This document shows, in pieces, positions 47,714-58,694 of a stretch of 64,000 nucleotides of DNA. The notes under the pieces are model-generated. The model worked only from the letters and a program-made list of their open reading frames with translations, was not told the origin of the DNA and made no database searches. The stretch spans positions 1 through 64,000 of the forward strand of contig NZ_JAMHGA010000018.1 in the NCBI RefSeq assembly GCF_023660105.1. The letters run 5' to 3'. Position 1 is the stretch's first letter. Each line of letters opens with the position of its first letter. The stretch is from Desulfovibrio aminophilus. Lineage in GTDB: Bacteria > Desulfobacterota > Desulfovibrionia > Desulfovibrionales > Desulfovibrionaceae. Position numbers and translations under genes: made by a program.

Positions 47714-49063
47714 TCAGGCCAGGCGCGTGAGCAGCGCCACGGTCTCCACGTGGGCCGTGTGCGGGAACATGTCCACCGGCCGCGCGGCGGCCAGGGAATA
47801 GGCCGGGGCCAGCAGGGCCACGTCCCGGGCCAGGGTGGCCGGGTCGCAGGACACCGCCACCACCCGCCGGGGGGCCAGCTCCAGGATGGCCTCGCGAGCC
47901 TCGTCGTCCAGCCCGGCGCGCGGCGGGTCGCAGACGAGCACCTCGGGCCGGGGCAGGTCGCGGAACAGGTCGGCGTTCACCCGCCCGGCCGCGAAGCGGC
48001 AGTTGTCCAGGCCGTTGAGCTCCGCGTTCTCGCGGGCGTCGGCCACGGCCTCCTCCGAGACCTCGAAGCCGAAGACCCGGGCCGCGCGGCGGGCCAGGGG
48101 CAGGCTGATGCCCCCCACGCCGCAGTACAGGTCGTAGACCACTTCCTCGCCGGAAAGCCCGGCCATGTCCAGCACCTCGGCGAAGAGCAGCCCGGCGGCG
48201 GCCGTGTTGGTCTGGAAGAAGGCGTTGGCCGAGACGCGGTAGCGCAGCCCGTCCAGTTCCTCGTCCAGGTGGTCCGCGCCCAGGGCCAGGATGCCCTGCT
48301 CGCCCACGGCCAGGGCCGCGCGGTTGGAGCTGGTGGAGTGGGCGAAGCCGGTGAGCCCGGGCACGGCCTCCTTGAGGGCCTGTCCCAGGGCGGCGGCGGT
48401 GGCGAAGTGGCGGGATTCGGGGCTGGTGATGCAGTGGGCCAGGATCTGGCCCGTGGCGGCGGACTGGCGGATCACGAGATGGCGCCAGAATCCTCGGTGC
48501 CGTCCGTTCCAGGCGGACACGCCCGAGGCCCGGCAGAAGTCGCGGGCCGCGTTCACCAGCCGGGCGCTCTCCGGGGACTGGAGACGGCAGCCCGTGAGGT
48601 CCACCACCCGGTTGCCCCCGCGCGCCTTGAGTCCCAGCCGCAGGCTCTGGCCCTCGCCCTCGAAGGCGAATTCCATCTTGTTGCGGTAGTGGACGATTTC
48701 CGGCGAGGCCAGGATGGGGCGCTGGTCCACGCTCCAGACGCCGCCGATGCGGGCCAGGGCGTCGGCCACGTGCTGGTTCTTCCAGCGCAGCTGCTCGTCG
48801 TAGTCCAGGTCCTGCAGGATGCAGCCGCCGCAGGCGCCGAAGTGCGGGCAGAATGGGGCCCGCCAGTGCTCGGACTGGCGCAGGACCTCCACGGCCCGGG
48901 CCTCGGCGAAGCGTTTCTTGACGCGGTCCACCTGGGCCAGCACGCGCTGGCCGGGCAGACTTCGCTCCACGAAGACCACCATGCCGTCCACGCGGGCCAC
49001 GCCCCGGCCGCCCAGGGCCAGGGCCGTGATCTCGCATTCTATTCGGCTGTTTTTCTCGATCAT
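47714..49063 (-). CDS. rlmD: 23S rRNA uracil-5-methyltransferase (RlmD/RumA type)
   Basis: The 449-residue protein has an N-terminal TRAM domain (EITALALGGRGVARVDGMVVFVE). A [4Fe-4S] site is visible in CPHFGACGGC plus a later Cys (LTGCRL). The SAM-dependent methyltransferase domain has the catalytic Cys in VSCDPATLARD. It methylates a specific uridine to m5U; RlmD targets 23S U1939, and RlmCD-type dual specificity is possible. Confidence 0.85.
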   Translation of the reverse strand: MIEKNSRIECEITALALGGRGVARVDGMVVFVERSLPGQRVLAQVDRVKKRFAEARAVEVLRQSEHWRAPFCPHFGACGGCILQDLDYDEQLRWKNQHVADALARIGGVWSVDQRPILASPEIVHYRNKMEFAFEGEGQSLRLGLKARGGNRVVDLTGCRLQSPESARLVNAARDFCRASGVSAWNGRHRGFWRHLVIRQSAATGQILAHCITSPESRHFATAAALGQALKEAVPGLTGFAHSTSSNRAALAVGEQGILALGADHLDEELDGLRYRVSANAFFQTNTAAAGLLFAEVLDMAGLSGEEVVYDLYCGVGGISLPLARRAARVFGFEVSEEAVADARENAELNGLDNCRFAAGRVNADLFRDLPRPEVLVCDPPRAGLDDEAREAILELAPRRVVAVSCDPATLARDVALLAPAYSLAAARPVDMFPHTAHVETVALLTRLA

Positions 49064-49085
49064 CGGTGCATGCTCCGGTGTGGGC

Positions 49086-50351
49086 TCAGCGCTCCACGTA
49101 GGGGTTGAAGTAGCCGAACCCCAGGTCCGGGCAGGCTTTTCTCAGGCGTTTGCGGAAATTCAGAAAGCCCATGGCCGGGCCCTGGTCAAAGGGCCGGGTG
49201 AGGGTGCTGTAGAGGTCCGGGTCCAGGTTCAGGTTGCGCAGCTGGATGAAGTTCACCCCGCGCGAGCGGACCATCTCGGAGAGGGCCTCCAGCTCGGCCT
49301 CGCCGTCGGTGAAGCCGGGGAAGAAGAGCAGGTTCAGGGAGACGAACAGGCCCTCGGCGCGGGCCGTGGAGATGCTCTCCAGCACGTCCTCGAAGGCGTA
49401 GCCGTGGGGCCGGTAGTAGGCTTCGTAGGGGCCCTTGCGGGCGCTGTTCAGGCTGACCCGGATGGAACTGACCCCGGCCCGGGCCAGGTCCGGGATGGTT
49501 TTCGGCAGGCTGGCGTTGGTGTTCACGTTCACCGTGCCTGGGCCGCCCTTGGCCCGGTAGCGGGCCGTGGACTCGGCGATGAGCGCGGCCTCGGTCAGGG
49601 GCTCGCCCTCGCAGCCCTGGCCGAAGGAGAGGATCGGCCGTTTTTCGCGCGAGGCGTGGTGGAGCATGATCTCCGAGACCTCTCCGGCCGTGGGGGTGAA
49701 GGCGATGCGGCACTGGGTGGCCGGGAAGCCCGAGTCCTCGGGCTGCTGCGAGATGCAGCCCACGCAGCGGGCGTTGCAGGTCCGGGCCGTGGGCAGGGGG
49801 GCCTCGTAGCGCCCCAGGGCCAGGTTCTTGGCCGCCGGGCAGCCGTAGGTCAGGGCGCAGTGGGTCAGGTGGCGGACCAGGCGGTTCTCCGGCATGGCCG
49901 CCAGCAGGCCGCGCGCGCCGCTCTCGATGCGCTCGCGCGGGATGCCGCGAAAGACCTGGCGCGTGTCCTCGTCCACCCGCTTGGCGCAAACCCAGAAGCG
50001 GCCGTCGGCGAAACCCACCGCGCCATAGGCGAAGAGCGGCAGAACCGGGGCCCCGTCATCCTTTTCAAAGGCCGGGTGGGCCGTGAGGGTGTAGGCCGGG
50101 GTCACGAAGGCGGCCACGGCCGTCTCCTCCAGCACCTCCACCTGTCCGGTCTCGGGGTTCAGGCCCATGGCCCTGCGGCCGGGCAGGAGGAAGAACTCGC
50201 TCTCCTCGGGCAGGGGGATGAACTCGTCCGGCCGGGGCAGGGTGAGCTCGTCCCCGCGCGAGCAGAGCATGAGCAGGTCCGGGTGGTCGTAGATGCTGCC
50301 GTCGGGTCCGGCGAAGACGAGGCTGGGAGGGGTTTTCTTGTGCGCGCTCAT
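49086..50351 (-). CDS. Radical SAM protein
   Basis: The 421-residue protein has the radical SAM cluster motif C-x3-C-x2-C (TCNARCVGC, about residue 190) and downstream GQGCEGEPL and VNVNTNASLP segments typical of the barrel. The N-terminal 180 residues are a separate domain with PLPEESEFFLLPGR, not recognised. No substrate can be named. It starts within the end of the deacetylase gene (ATGA overlap), so they are co-translated. Confidence 0.82.
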   Translation of the reverse strand: MSAHKKTPPSLVFAGPDGSIYDHPDLLMLCSRGDELTLPRPDEFIPLPEESEFFLLPGRRAMGLNPETGQVEVLEETAVAAFVTPAYTLTAHPAFEKDDGAPVLPLFAYGAVGFADGRFWVCAKRVDEDTRQVFRGIPRERIESGARGLLAAMPENRLVRHLTHCALTYGCPAAKNLALGRYEAPLPTARTCNARCVGCISQQPEDSGFPATQCRIAFTPTAGEVSEIMLHHASREKRPILSFGQGCEGEPLTEAALIAESTARYRAKGGPGTVNVNTNASLPKTIPDLARAGVSSIRVSLNSARKGPYEAYYRPHGYAFEDVLESISTARAEGLFVSLNLLFFPGFTDGEAELEALSEMVRSRGVNFIQLRNLNLDPDLYSTLTRPFDQGPAMGFLNFRKRLRKACPDLGFGYFNPYVER

Positions 50352-51382
50352 GGATGTTTCGCGTCCGTGGGCCGGGGGTGCTGGGTGCCTCCGCCCAGGA
50401 AGAGGGTGTCGTACTGGACGTTGTCGCCGGGCTTGGCGAAATAGCCGCTGCGGACCGTCTCCGGGGTTCCGGCCCGGAGCAGTTCGCTCACCGTGACGAA
50501 ATGGTAGCCCCCGGCGGTCAGCATCCGGGTCAGGATGGGCACCACCAGCTGGGTGTTCTTGGGCACGGCGTTGGCGTGCAGGAGGATGATCGAGCCGGGC
50601 CGCACGCGCTTCACGGCGTACTCCGCGCTTTTCTGCGGCGATCCCGAGCCGTCGTTCCACTCCCCGAGCACGTCCCACTGGATGATCGGCAGGCCCAGCC
50701 CGGCCAGCAGGTCCAGGGTGCGTTCGGCATTGCGGCCGTAGGGCAGGCGGAAGAGTCGAGGCACGGGCGGGACCGCGGCCATCTCGGCCGAGAGGCCCTT
50801 GGCCGCTGCCCGGCGGGCCAGCTCGGCGCGCAGAAGTTCGTACTGGGCCTGGGTCCAGAGCACTTGGCGGCGGGCCTCGGCGTCGTCCGCCACGGCCATG
50901 TTGGCGTGGGTCCAGGCGTGGTTGCCCACCTCGAACAGGGGGTCGGCCATGAGCTGCAGGGCCTTCTCGGGATGCGAGCGCATCCACTTGCCGCCCGCGA
51001 AGAAGGTGGCCGGAATATGCTGGGCGCGGAGATGGTTGACGATTTCGTTCTGATAGCCCGCCACATTGGTGGCCCGTTCGCAGAGGTCGAAGGTCAGGGC
51101 CACGAGGCGTTCGCCCTTGGCCGGGTTCACCCGGCGGATGACCTCGCGCAGGTCCGCGGGCACGGGCGGCAGGGTGGTTTCGGGCGTCAGGCGGGCGGGC
51201 GGGCTGTTGTCCAGGGGCTGGGCCCAGGGCTTGGTCACCACGCGGTCGGCGGGCGTGCCGGCCAGCTGGGCCTCGGTCCACAGCCCGCGCAGGAGCGTTT
51301 CCGAGCCGCTGGAGGCGGCATGGGCGGTGGAGGCCGCCAGCAGGACCAGGACGGCCAGGGCGAGGCGCGTGAGTGTCGGCAT
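50348..51382 (-). CDS. Exported polysaccharide deacetylase (NodB domain)
   Basis: A 344-residue protein with a signal peptide (LALAVLVLLAASTAHAA) and a NodB fold. The first catalytic motif is TFDLCERATN, where the usual TFDDG is altered. Motif 2 is NHAWTHANM (H-x3-H type), and a later SIILLHAN is present. The missing second Asp of motif 1 sets it apart from canonical chitooligosaccharide deacetylases. A peptidoglycan or capsule substrate is possible. It overlaps the radical SAM gene by 4 bases. Confidence 0.82.
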   Translation of the reverse strand: MPTLTRLALAVLVLLAASTAHAASSGSETLLRGLWTEAQLAGTPADRVVTKPWAQPLDNSPPARLTPETTLPPVPADLREVIRRVNPAKGERLVALTFDLCERATNVAGYQNEIVNHLRAQHIPATFFAGGKWMRSHPEKALQLMADPLFEVGNHAWTHANMAVADDAEARRQVLWTQAQYELLRAELARRAAAKGLSAEMAAVPPVPRLFRLPYGRNAERTLDLLAGLGLPIIQWDVLGEWNDGSGSPQKSAEYAVKRVRPGSIILLHANAVPKNTQLVVPILTRMLTAGGYHFVTVSELLRAGTPETVRSGYFAKPGDNVQYDTLFLGGGTQHPRPTDAKHP

Positions 51383-51435
51383 GGGCCGGAACATACGGCG
51401 AACGCGCGGCCCTGGCAAGGCGGCGGCCCCGGCGT

Positions 51436-51615
51436 TCAATATGAGAAAGGGAATTTGCGCCCTTCCTTCTCGTAGCTCTTGTTCTTGTCGAAGTTGAAGT
51501 TGGGCAGGTCGCGGGGCGGCGCGTTGCGGCGTCGCCGGGCGCGCAGGGAGACGGCGATCACGGCCAGGCCCAGCAGGGCGAGGCCCCCGATCAAGGCGTA
51601 GGTCCAGAGGCTCAT
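51436..51615 (-). CDS. Small single-span membrane protein, 59 residues
   Basis: The frame reads MSLWTYALIGGLALLGLAVI, then Val/Ser, a basic cluster (RARRRRN) and a hydrophilic tail ending KFPFSY. One N-terminal transmembrane helix and a positive-inside tail are clear. It lies 53 bases ahead of the deacetylase gene on the same strand. The family is unknown. No strong ribosome site was found, which lowers confidence. Confidence 0.55.
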   Translation of the reverse strand: MSLWTYALIGGLALLGLAVIAVSLRARRRRNAPPRDLPNFNFDKNKSYEKEGRKFPFSY

Positions 51616-51640
51616 TGGTCGATCCCGTTGGTGGAAAGGG

Positions 51641-51670
51641 AAAAGGCCGGCGCCGTTGGCGGCGCCGGCC
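51641..51670 (-). terminator. Terminator of rplM-rpsI
   Basis: The stem GGCCGGCGCCG/CGGCGCCGGCC (51645-51670, loop TTGG) is followed on the minus strand by TTTT (51641-51644). It ends the ribosomal protein operon. Confidence 0.88.
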
Positions 51671-51697
51671 TTGAAGCATTCTGGTCGAGAACCCGGC

Positions 51698-52087
51698 TTA
51701 ACGCTTGGAGTACTGGAAGCGGGCGCGGGCGCTCTTGAGGCCGTACTTCTTGCGTTCCTTCTCGCGGGCGTCGCGGGTCAGGAAGCCGGCCTTCTTGAGG
51801 ACGCCGCGCAGCTCGGGATCCAGCTCGATGAGGGCGCGGGCGATGCCGTGCCGGACGGCCTGGGCCTGACCGGCCACGCCGCCGCCATTCACATTGATGG
51901 CGATGTCGAGCTTGTCCAGGGTGCGGGTGATCTTGAGCGGCTGCTGCACGATCATCTGCAGGGCCTTGCGGGGAAAATACTCCTCGAAGGGCCTGTCGTT
52001 GACCATGATCTTGCCCGAGCCCTTGTAGAGGCGGGTGCGGGCCACTGCGTTCTTCCTCTTGCCGGTGCCGTAATTGAAATCGCTCAT
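51698..52087 (-). CDS. rpsI: 30S ribosomal protein S9
   Basis: The 129-residue protein has S9 hallmarks: [40 protein letters not shown], and the C-terminus ending FQYSKR that reaches the P-site tRNA. It is 30 bases downstream of rplM, the usual L13-S9 operon. Confidence 0.98.
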   Translation of the reverse strand: MSDFNYGTGKRKNAVARTRLYKGSGKIMVNDRPFEEYFPRKALQMIVQQPLKITRTLDKLDIAINVNGGGVAGQAQAVRHGIARALIELDPELRGVLKKAGFLTRDAREKERKKYGLKSARARFQYSKR

Positions 52088-52117
52088 TCGCTGACTCCCG
52101 AAAGGGATTGGTTGATC

Positions 52118-52546
52118 CTACAGGTCCAGGGGCTTGGGCTGCTGCGAGGCATGCGGATGCTCGGCGCCCGCGTAGACCTTGAGCTTGTTCAGCAGCCGGC
52201 GGGCGAGCCGGTTCTTGGGGAGCATGCCCTTCACCGCCGCGCGCAGAACCTCCTCGGGCTTCTTGTCCAGCATCTGGCGCAAGGTGCGCTCCTTGATGCC
52301 GCCCGGGTGGTTGGTGTGCTTGTAGTACATTTTCTTATCGAGCTTCTTGCCGGTAACGGCCACCTTCTCCGCGTTGACCACGACGAGGAAGTCGCCGTTG
52401 TCCATGTGCGGAGCGAACTCCGGCTTGTGCTTGCCGCGCAGCCGGTGGGCGATCCGGGCGGCCAGGCGGCCGAGGATCTTGTCCGAGGCGTCCACCACGA
52501 ACCACTCGCGGTTGAGCTCGCTTTCCTTGGGCGTATATGTCTTCAT
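52118..52546 (-). CDS. rplM: 50S ribosomal protein L13
   Basis: The 142-residue protein opens [20 protein letters not shown], with the L13 core [21 protein letters not shown] and [10 protein letters not shown]. The start at 52546 follows AAGGAGCACGTTG; an upstream ATG at 52609 overlaps the promoter and is rejected. Cotranscribed with rpsI. Confidence 0.98.
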   Translation of the reverse strand: MKTYTPKESELNREWFVVDASDKILGRLAARIAHRLRGKHKPEFAPHMDNGDFLVVVNAEKVAVTGKKLDKKMYYKHTNHPGGIKERTLRQMLDKKPEEVLRAAVKGMLPKNRLARRLLNKLKVYAGAEHPHASQQPKPLDL

Positions 52547-52580
52547 CAACGTGCTCCTTGCTCGAAACTGGGAACCAGGA

Positions 52581-52609
52581 CGTTTACGGATTTTTATCGC
52601 ATCTGTCAA
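52581..52609 (-). promoter_or_regulatory. Sigma-70 promoter of rplM-rpsI
   Basis: On the minus strand TTGACA (52609-52604) and TAAACG (52586-52581) are 17 bases apart. The first base of rplM is 35 bases beyond. The -35 is perfect and the -10 weak. Confidence 0.65.
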
Positions 52610-52647
52610 CAGTCCGGAAAATTATTTTCCGCGCGGGGGGATTCCGG

Positions 52648-55287
52648 TCACTTGGCCACCAGCTCCAGGAGCTTGGCCAGGGCCCGGTCCAGGCCCGAGG
52701 GGTCGGCGCCTCCGGCCTGGGCCATGTCCGGCCGCCCGCCGCCCGAGCCGCCCACCTCGGCGGCCACGCCCTTGATGAGCGCCGGGGCCGTGAAGCGGCC
52801 GTGCAGGTCCTTGCTCACCGAGAGGATCACCGTGGCCTTGCCGCCCTCGGATTCGGCGGCCAGGCAGACGATCCCCGAGGGCAGCTTGGAGCGCAGGGCG
52901 TCCATCTGCTCCCGCAGGGCCTTGACGTTGCCGATCTCGCTCTTGATCGCCAGGACCTTGATCCCGTTCACCTCGCGCACGTCGTCCAGCAGGTCGCGGC
53001 CCGCGCCCGAGGCCATCTTGGCCTGCAGGCGCTCCATCTCCTTCTGCGCGTCCTTGACCTGGCCCTGGAGCGCCTTGACCTTCTCGGCCAGCTGCTCGGG
53101 CTTGGCCTTGAGCAGGCCGGCGGCCTTCAGGGCCTCCTGTTTGTGGGCCCGGAAGTGGGCCAGGGCGTTCAGGCCCGTGGCCGCCTCGATGCGCCGGATG
53201 CCCGCCGCCACGCCGGACTCGGAGAGGATGACGAAGCTTCCGGCCTGGCCCGTGGCGCTCATGTGCGTGCCGCCGCAGAGCTCCATGCTCACGCCCGGCA
53301 CCTCCACCACGCGCACCTCGTCGCCGTACTTCTCGCCGAACAGGGCGGTGGCGCCCTTGGCCGCGGCGGCCTTCTGGCTCATGACTCGGGTGGACACCGG
53401 CCGGTCGTCGAGGATGGCCCGGTTGACGAAGTCCTCCACCGCGGCGGTCTCCTCGGGGGTCATGGCCGCGATGTGGGTGAAGTCGAAGCGCAGCCGGTCC
53501 GGGCCCACCAGGGAGCCGGACTGCTTGGCGTGGGGGCCGAGCACCTCGTGCAGGGCGGCGTGCAGCAGGTGGGTGCAGGTGTGGTTGCGGGCCGTGGCCG
53601 CGCGGGCCTCGAAGTCCACGGACAGCTTGGCTTCCTGGCCGGGCAGCAGCTCACCCTCGCTGACGAAGACCTTCAGCGCGGTCAGCTCGGGCGACGGCTT
53701 CAGGGTGTCCAGCACGTCGGCCGCGCCGGTGAGGGTCAGGGCCGAGCCCGTGTCGCCCATCTGGCCGCCGGACTCGCCGTAGAAGGGCGTGCTCTCGGTG
53801 ACCAGGAAGCCGCCCTGGCCCTGGATCAGACGCGGGACGTTCCGGCCCTCGGCGTCCAGCACGGCCACGACCGGGCTCTCGGCCTCCAGGGTCTCGTAGC
53901 CCACGAAGCGGTTCTTGGTCCCGGCCTCCAGCAGGCCCTGGAAGAGCGAGGCCACGTCCTTCTCGCCGGAGCCCTTCCAGGCCTTCTTGGCCCGTTCCTT
54001 CTGCTCCTTCATGCAGGCCCGGAATCCGGCCTCGTCCACGGAAAAGCCCTGCTTCTCGGCCACGTCGTTGACGATGTCCAGGGGGAAGCCGTAGGTGTCG
54101 TAGAGCCGGAAGGCCAGATCGCCGGAAATGGCCGGGGTGCCCGCCTTGCGCAGGGCGGCCATCTCCTCTTCGAGCAGGGCCAGACCCTTGTCCAGGGTGT
54201 GGCTGAAACGCTCTTCCTCCTCGCGCACCACCTTGAGCAGGAAGTCGCGCCCGGCGGTGAGCTCGGGGAAGGCCGCGCCCATCTCGTCGATGACCTTGGC
54301 CACGGTTTCGTGCAGGAAGGGGTCCTTCAGGCCGATGAGGCGGCCGAAGCGCGAGGCGCGGCGGATGAGGCGGCGCAGGACGTAGCCCCGGCCCTCGTTG
54401 GAGGGCAGGATCTGGTCGGTGATGAGGAAGGCCGTGGCCCGGCTGTGGTCCGCGATGACCTGCAGGGCGGTGTCCGTTTCCTTGTCCCGGTGGTACTCGA
54501 CCCCGGCGCGCTTGCAGGCGAAGTCGATGATCGGGGTGAACAGGTCGGACTCGTAGTTGGAGCGCACGCCCTGGAGCACGGCGGCGATGCGCTCCAGGCC
54601 CATGCCGGTGTCGATGGACGGCCGGGGCAGGGGCACGCGCTTGCCGTCCTCGGTCTGGTCGTACTGCATGAAGACCAGGTTCCAGATCTCCAGGAAGCGG
54701 TCGCAGTCGCAGGCGCCGATGCCGCAGTTCGGGCCGCAGGCCATGTCCGCGCCCTGGTCGATGTGGATTTCCGAGCAAGGGCCGCAGGGGCCGGTGTCGC
54801 CCATGGACCAGAAGTTGTCCTTTTCGCCCAGGCGGTAGATGCGCGAGGGATCGACCCCGGCCACCTTCTGCCAGAGCTCGAAGGCCTCGTCGTCGTCGCG
54901 GTAGATGGTGATGTAGAGGCGGCTCTTGTCCAGGCCGAGGTCCTCGGTGAGCAGGGTCCAGGCGAACTTGATGGCCTCGGCCTTGAAGTAGTCCCCGAAG
55001 GAGAAGTTGCCGAGCATCTCGAAGAAGGTGTGGTGGCGCGCGGTGCGGCCCACGTTCTCCAGGTCGTTGTGCTTGCCGCCCACGCGCAGGCACTTCTGGG
55101 TCGTGGTGGCCCGGGAATACGGGCGCTTCTCCTGGCCCAGGAAGACCTTCTTGAACTGGACCATGCCCGCGTTGGTGAACAGGAGCGAGGGATCGTCCTT
55201 GGGCACCAGCGGGGAGGAGTGCACCACGGTGTGGCCGTGCTTCTCGAAGTACTGCAGGAAACGCTTGCGGATCTCGGCTGCTTTCAT
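52648..55287 (-). CDS. alaS: Alanyl-tRNA synthetase
   Basis: The 879-residue class II synthetase has the aminoacylation domain ([38 protein letters not shown]), an editing domain ([16 protein letters not shown], and the zinc motif [12 protein letters not shown]) and a C-terminal C-Ala region. Full length; all expected motifs are present. It follows recA, with a terminator between them. Confidence 0.98.
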   Translation of the reverse strand: MKAAEIRKRFLQYFEKHGHTVVHSSPLVPKDDPSLLFTNAGMVQFKKVFLGQEKRPYSRATTTQKCLRVGGKHNDLENVGRTARHHTFFEMLGNFSFGDYFKAEAIKFAWTLLTEDLGLDKSRLYITIYRDDDEAFELWQKVAGVDPSRIYRLGEKDNFWSMGDTGPCGPCSEIHIDQGADMACGPNCGIGACDCDRFLEIWNLVFMQYDQTEDGKRVPLPRPSIDTGMGLERIAAVLQGVRSNYESDLFTPIIDFACKRAGVEYHRDKETDTALQVIADHSRATAFLITDQILPSNEGRGYVLRRLIRRASRFGRLIGLKDPFLHETVAKVIDEMGAAFPELTAGRDFLLKVVREEEERFSHTLDKGLALLEEEMAALRKAGTPAISGDLAFRLYDTYGFPLDIVNDVAEKQGFSVDEAGFRACMKEQKERAKKAWKGSGEKDVASLFQGLLEAGTKNRFVGYETLEAESPVVAVLDAEGRNVPRLIQGQGGFLVTESTPFYGESGGQMGDTGSALTLTGAADVLDTLKPSPELTALKVFVSEGELLPGQEAKLSVDFEARAATARNHTCTHLLHAALHEVLGPHAKQSGSLVGPDRLRFDFTHIAAMTPEETAAVEDFVNRAILDDRPVSTRVMSQKAAAAKGATALFGEKYGDEVRVVEVPGVSMELCGGTHMSATGQAGSFVILSESGVAAGIRRIEAATGLNALAHFRAHKQEALKAAGLLKAKPEQLAEKVKALQGQVKDAQKEMERLQAKMASGAGRDLLDDVREVNGIKVLAIKSEIGNVKALREQMDALRSKLPSGIVCLAAESEGGKATVILSVSKDLHGRFTAPALIKGVAAEVGGSGGGRPDMAQAGGADPSGLDRALAKLLELVAK

Positions 55288-55317
55288 GGGGTTGCTCGTT
55301 TGGATCGGTGTCTCTCG

Positions 55318-55345
55318 AAAAAATGGCCCCGGGACGCCCGGGGCC
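55318..55345 (-). terminator. Terminator of recA
   Basis: The stem GGCCCCGGG/CCCGGGGCC (55325-55345, loop ACG) is followed on the minus strand by ATTTTTT (55324-55318). It lies between recA and alaS, so alaS may need its own promoter or read-through. Confidence 0.88.
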
Positions 55346-55371
55346 TTGGTTTCGTCAGTGGGACGGGCGGC

Positions 55372-56418
<1,047 letters not shown>

Positions 56419-56583
56419 GTGCTCCTCCGTCCGGGGTTGAGTGCCGCGAAGAACGCCTGCTTAGCAGATCGGGGGGCGGGCGGCAACCAGTCGGGGAGCC
56501 GGGCTCCCGACTCCCCGGCGGGCGTGTTTTCCCTTGTTCAGGAGGCGGCCGCCGGGATACACTGGGACCGGGGGAATTCATCC

Positions 56584-58596
56584 ATGTCCGAGCACCGCCC
56601 CGAGGGCGGCCTGGCCGCCGAGAACGCCGCCCTGCGGGAGCGGGTGGCGCGTCTGGAACGCCTTCTGGACGAGGAACGCCGACTGTTCGCGTCAGGCGCT
56701 GTGGCGGTTTTCGACTGCCAGCCCGGCGAGGACTGGCGCGTGGAGTCCGTTTTCGGCAACGTGGCGGGAATCTGCGGCCGCGATCCCCGCGAGTTTCTCC
56801 TCGGCAGGCCCTTCGCCTCGATGGTCCACCCCGATGACCTGGCCCGGGTGCAAGGCTTTCTCGCGGAGCAGGAGGCCCGGGGCCGGGACGGATTCGTTCA
56901 GGAATACCGCATCGTCCATCCCGACGGCGCGGTTCGTTGGGTCGAGGACCGCACCGTCATCGAGCGCGGCGGGGACGGCAACACGGTCCGCTACCGCTGC
57001 GCGCTCCAGGACATCACCGAGCGCAAGCGTTTCGAACTGGCCGTGCTCGGCTCCCACCGGCTGATGACCACGCTCTTCGACGGCCTGGACCTCTCGCTCT
57101 ACGTGGCCGACATGGAGACCCACGAGATCCTCTACACCAACGAACACATGCGCCGTCTGTTCGGCAAGCCGCTCACCGGCGGCATCTGCTACAAGGAACT
57201 GCAGGACCGCGACAGCCCGTGCCCGTTCTGCACCAACGACATCATCCGCACCCTGGACGGCGGCATCTATCGCTGGGAATTCAGCAACCCCCTGGTGGGA
57301 CGGCACGCCGTGCTCATGGACCGGGTCATCCGCTGGCCCGACGGCCGGGACGTGCGCCTGGAGATCTGCCTGGACATCACCGAGCGCCGCCAGGCCGAAA
57401 ACGCGCTCCAGGCCCGCGACGCCGTGCTCCAGGCCGTGAGCATGGCCGCCGAGGTCCTGCTGCGCGGCGTGGACTGGTCCCGGGACATGGATGGGGTCCT
57501 GGCGGCCCTGGGGCGGTCGGTGGGCGTCTGCCGGGCCTACATCTTCCGCAACCGCGAGGCCCCGGACGGGACCCTGCTCATGGACCACGCCCACGAGTGG
57601 TGCGCCCCGGGCGTGCGGGCGCAGATCGGCAATCCCGACCTGCAGGGCATGCGCTACGTCGATTTCTGCCCCCGTTGGGCCCAGGTCCTGGGCCACGGGA
57701 CGCCCCTGCACGGCCGGGTGGCGGACTTCCCGGAGAGCGAGCGCCGCATTCTGGATGCCCAGGAGATCAAGTCCCTTCTGGTGGTGCCCATCTTCGTGGC
57801 CGGAGCGTGGTGGGGCTTCATCGGCTTCGACGACTGCCAGAGGTCGCGGCTCTGGTCCTCGGCCGAGCTGGACGCCCTGGCCACGGCCGCGGGCATCATC
57901 GGCGGGGCCATCCAGCGCCGCCACGGCGAGCGTGCGCTGCGGCGGGCCCTGGACGAGCAGAAGGCCCTCTTCCAGGAGGTGCACCACCGGGTCAAGAACA
58001 ACCTCCAGGTGGTCTCCAGCCTCCTGGACATGGCCGCCCGGCGGTTGGCTCCCGACCCCGCCGCCGAGGCCCTGGTCGACGTGCGCCAACGGGTCCGGGC
58101 CATGGCCCTGATCCACGCCGGGCTCTATGGCGGCCCCAGGCTGGATCGGGTGGACTTCGCGGCCTACGCCGCCGACCTCTACGGCCACGTTTCCAGCCTC
58201 TACCCGGACGCGGCCCGGCGGCTTTCGGCGCGTTTCTCCATGCCGCCGCTGGAGCTGCCTCTGGTGAAGGCCGTCCCCTGCGCCCTGATCCTCAACGAGG
58301 CCCTGACCAACGTGTTCCGCCACGCCTATCCGGGCGGCCGTTCGGGCGAGGTGCGCGTGGGCTGGGACCGTCCGGCTCCGGGGCGGGTGCGCATGTTCGT
58401 GGCCGACGACGGGGTGGGGCTGCCGGAGGGCCGGGAGGGCGAACCGTCCTGCGGCATGGGTTTCAAGCTTTTGCGCGGCCTGGCCGGGCACCAGCTGGAC
58501 GGCCGCCTGGAATTGCGCGGCGGCGCGGGCCTGGAGGTGACCGTGGAGTTCACCCCGGAACCCGGCCCGGAGGGTCTTGCACCCGGCCCGGTTTGA
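56584..58596 (+). CDS. PAS-GAF sensor histidine kinase, HisKA_2 type
   Basis: The 670-residue soluble kinase has an N-terminal coiled coil (10-40), a PAS/PAC domain (about 45-150, VHPDDLARVQGF; ITERKRFE), a second PAS-like domain with CPFC (about 155-280) and a GAF domain (about 290-440, SVGVCRAYIFRNRE). The HisKA_2 domain has the acceptor His in HHRVKNNLQVVSSLLD, and an HATPase domain follows (LNEALTNVFRHAYPGG, DDGVGLPEG). No membrane segment is seen. It is followed 98 bases later by a receiver-kinase gene, its probable partner. Confidence 0.9.
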   Translation: MSEHRPEGGLAAENAALRERVARLERLLDEERRLFASGAVAVFDCQPGEDWRVESVFGNVAGICGRDPREFLLGRPFASMVHPDDLARVQGFLAEQEARGRDGFVQEYRIVHPDGAVRWVEDRTVIERGGDGNTVRYRCALQDITERKRFELAVLGSHRLMTTLFDGLDLSLYVADMETHEILYTNEHMRRLFGKPLTGGICYKELQDRDSPCPFCTNDIIRTLDGGIYRWEFSNPLVGRHAVLMDRVIRWPDGRDVRLEICLDITERRQAENALQARDAVLQAVSMAAEVLLRGVDWSRDMDGVLAALGRSVGVCRAYIFRNREAPDGTLLMDHAHEWCAPGVRAQIGNPDLQGMRYVDFCPRWAQVLGHGTPLHGRVADFPESERRILDAQEIKSLLVVPIFVAGAWWGFIGFDDCQRSRLWSSAELDALATAAGIIGGAIQRRHGERALRRALDEQKALFQEVHHRVKNNLQVVSSLLDMAARRLAPDPAAEALVDVRQRVRAMALIHAGLYGGPRLDRVDFAAYAADLYGHVSSLYPDAARRLSARFSMPPLELPLVKAVPCALILNEALTNVFRHAYPGGRSGEVRVGWDRPAPGRVRMFVADDGVGLPEGREGEPSCGMGFKLLRGLAGHQLDGRLELRGGAGLEVTVEFTPEPGPEGLAPGPV

Positions 58597-58694
58597 CAGG
58601 TGCGGGCGCGGAGGCTAGAGGCGAGGATCAGATTTTTTTAGGCTCCTGGTCCGGCCGGTCGCGGCTGGCCGGGGAGCCGTGGAGGCGAGGCTGC

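Noticed and set aside
56480-56545. Possible terminator or LexA-type operator upstream of recA
   Set aside because: A GC-rich imperfect hairpin is present but has no clear T-run in a useful place, and no palindrome of a known LexA type was seen.
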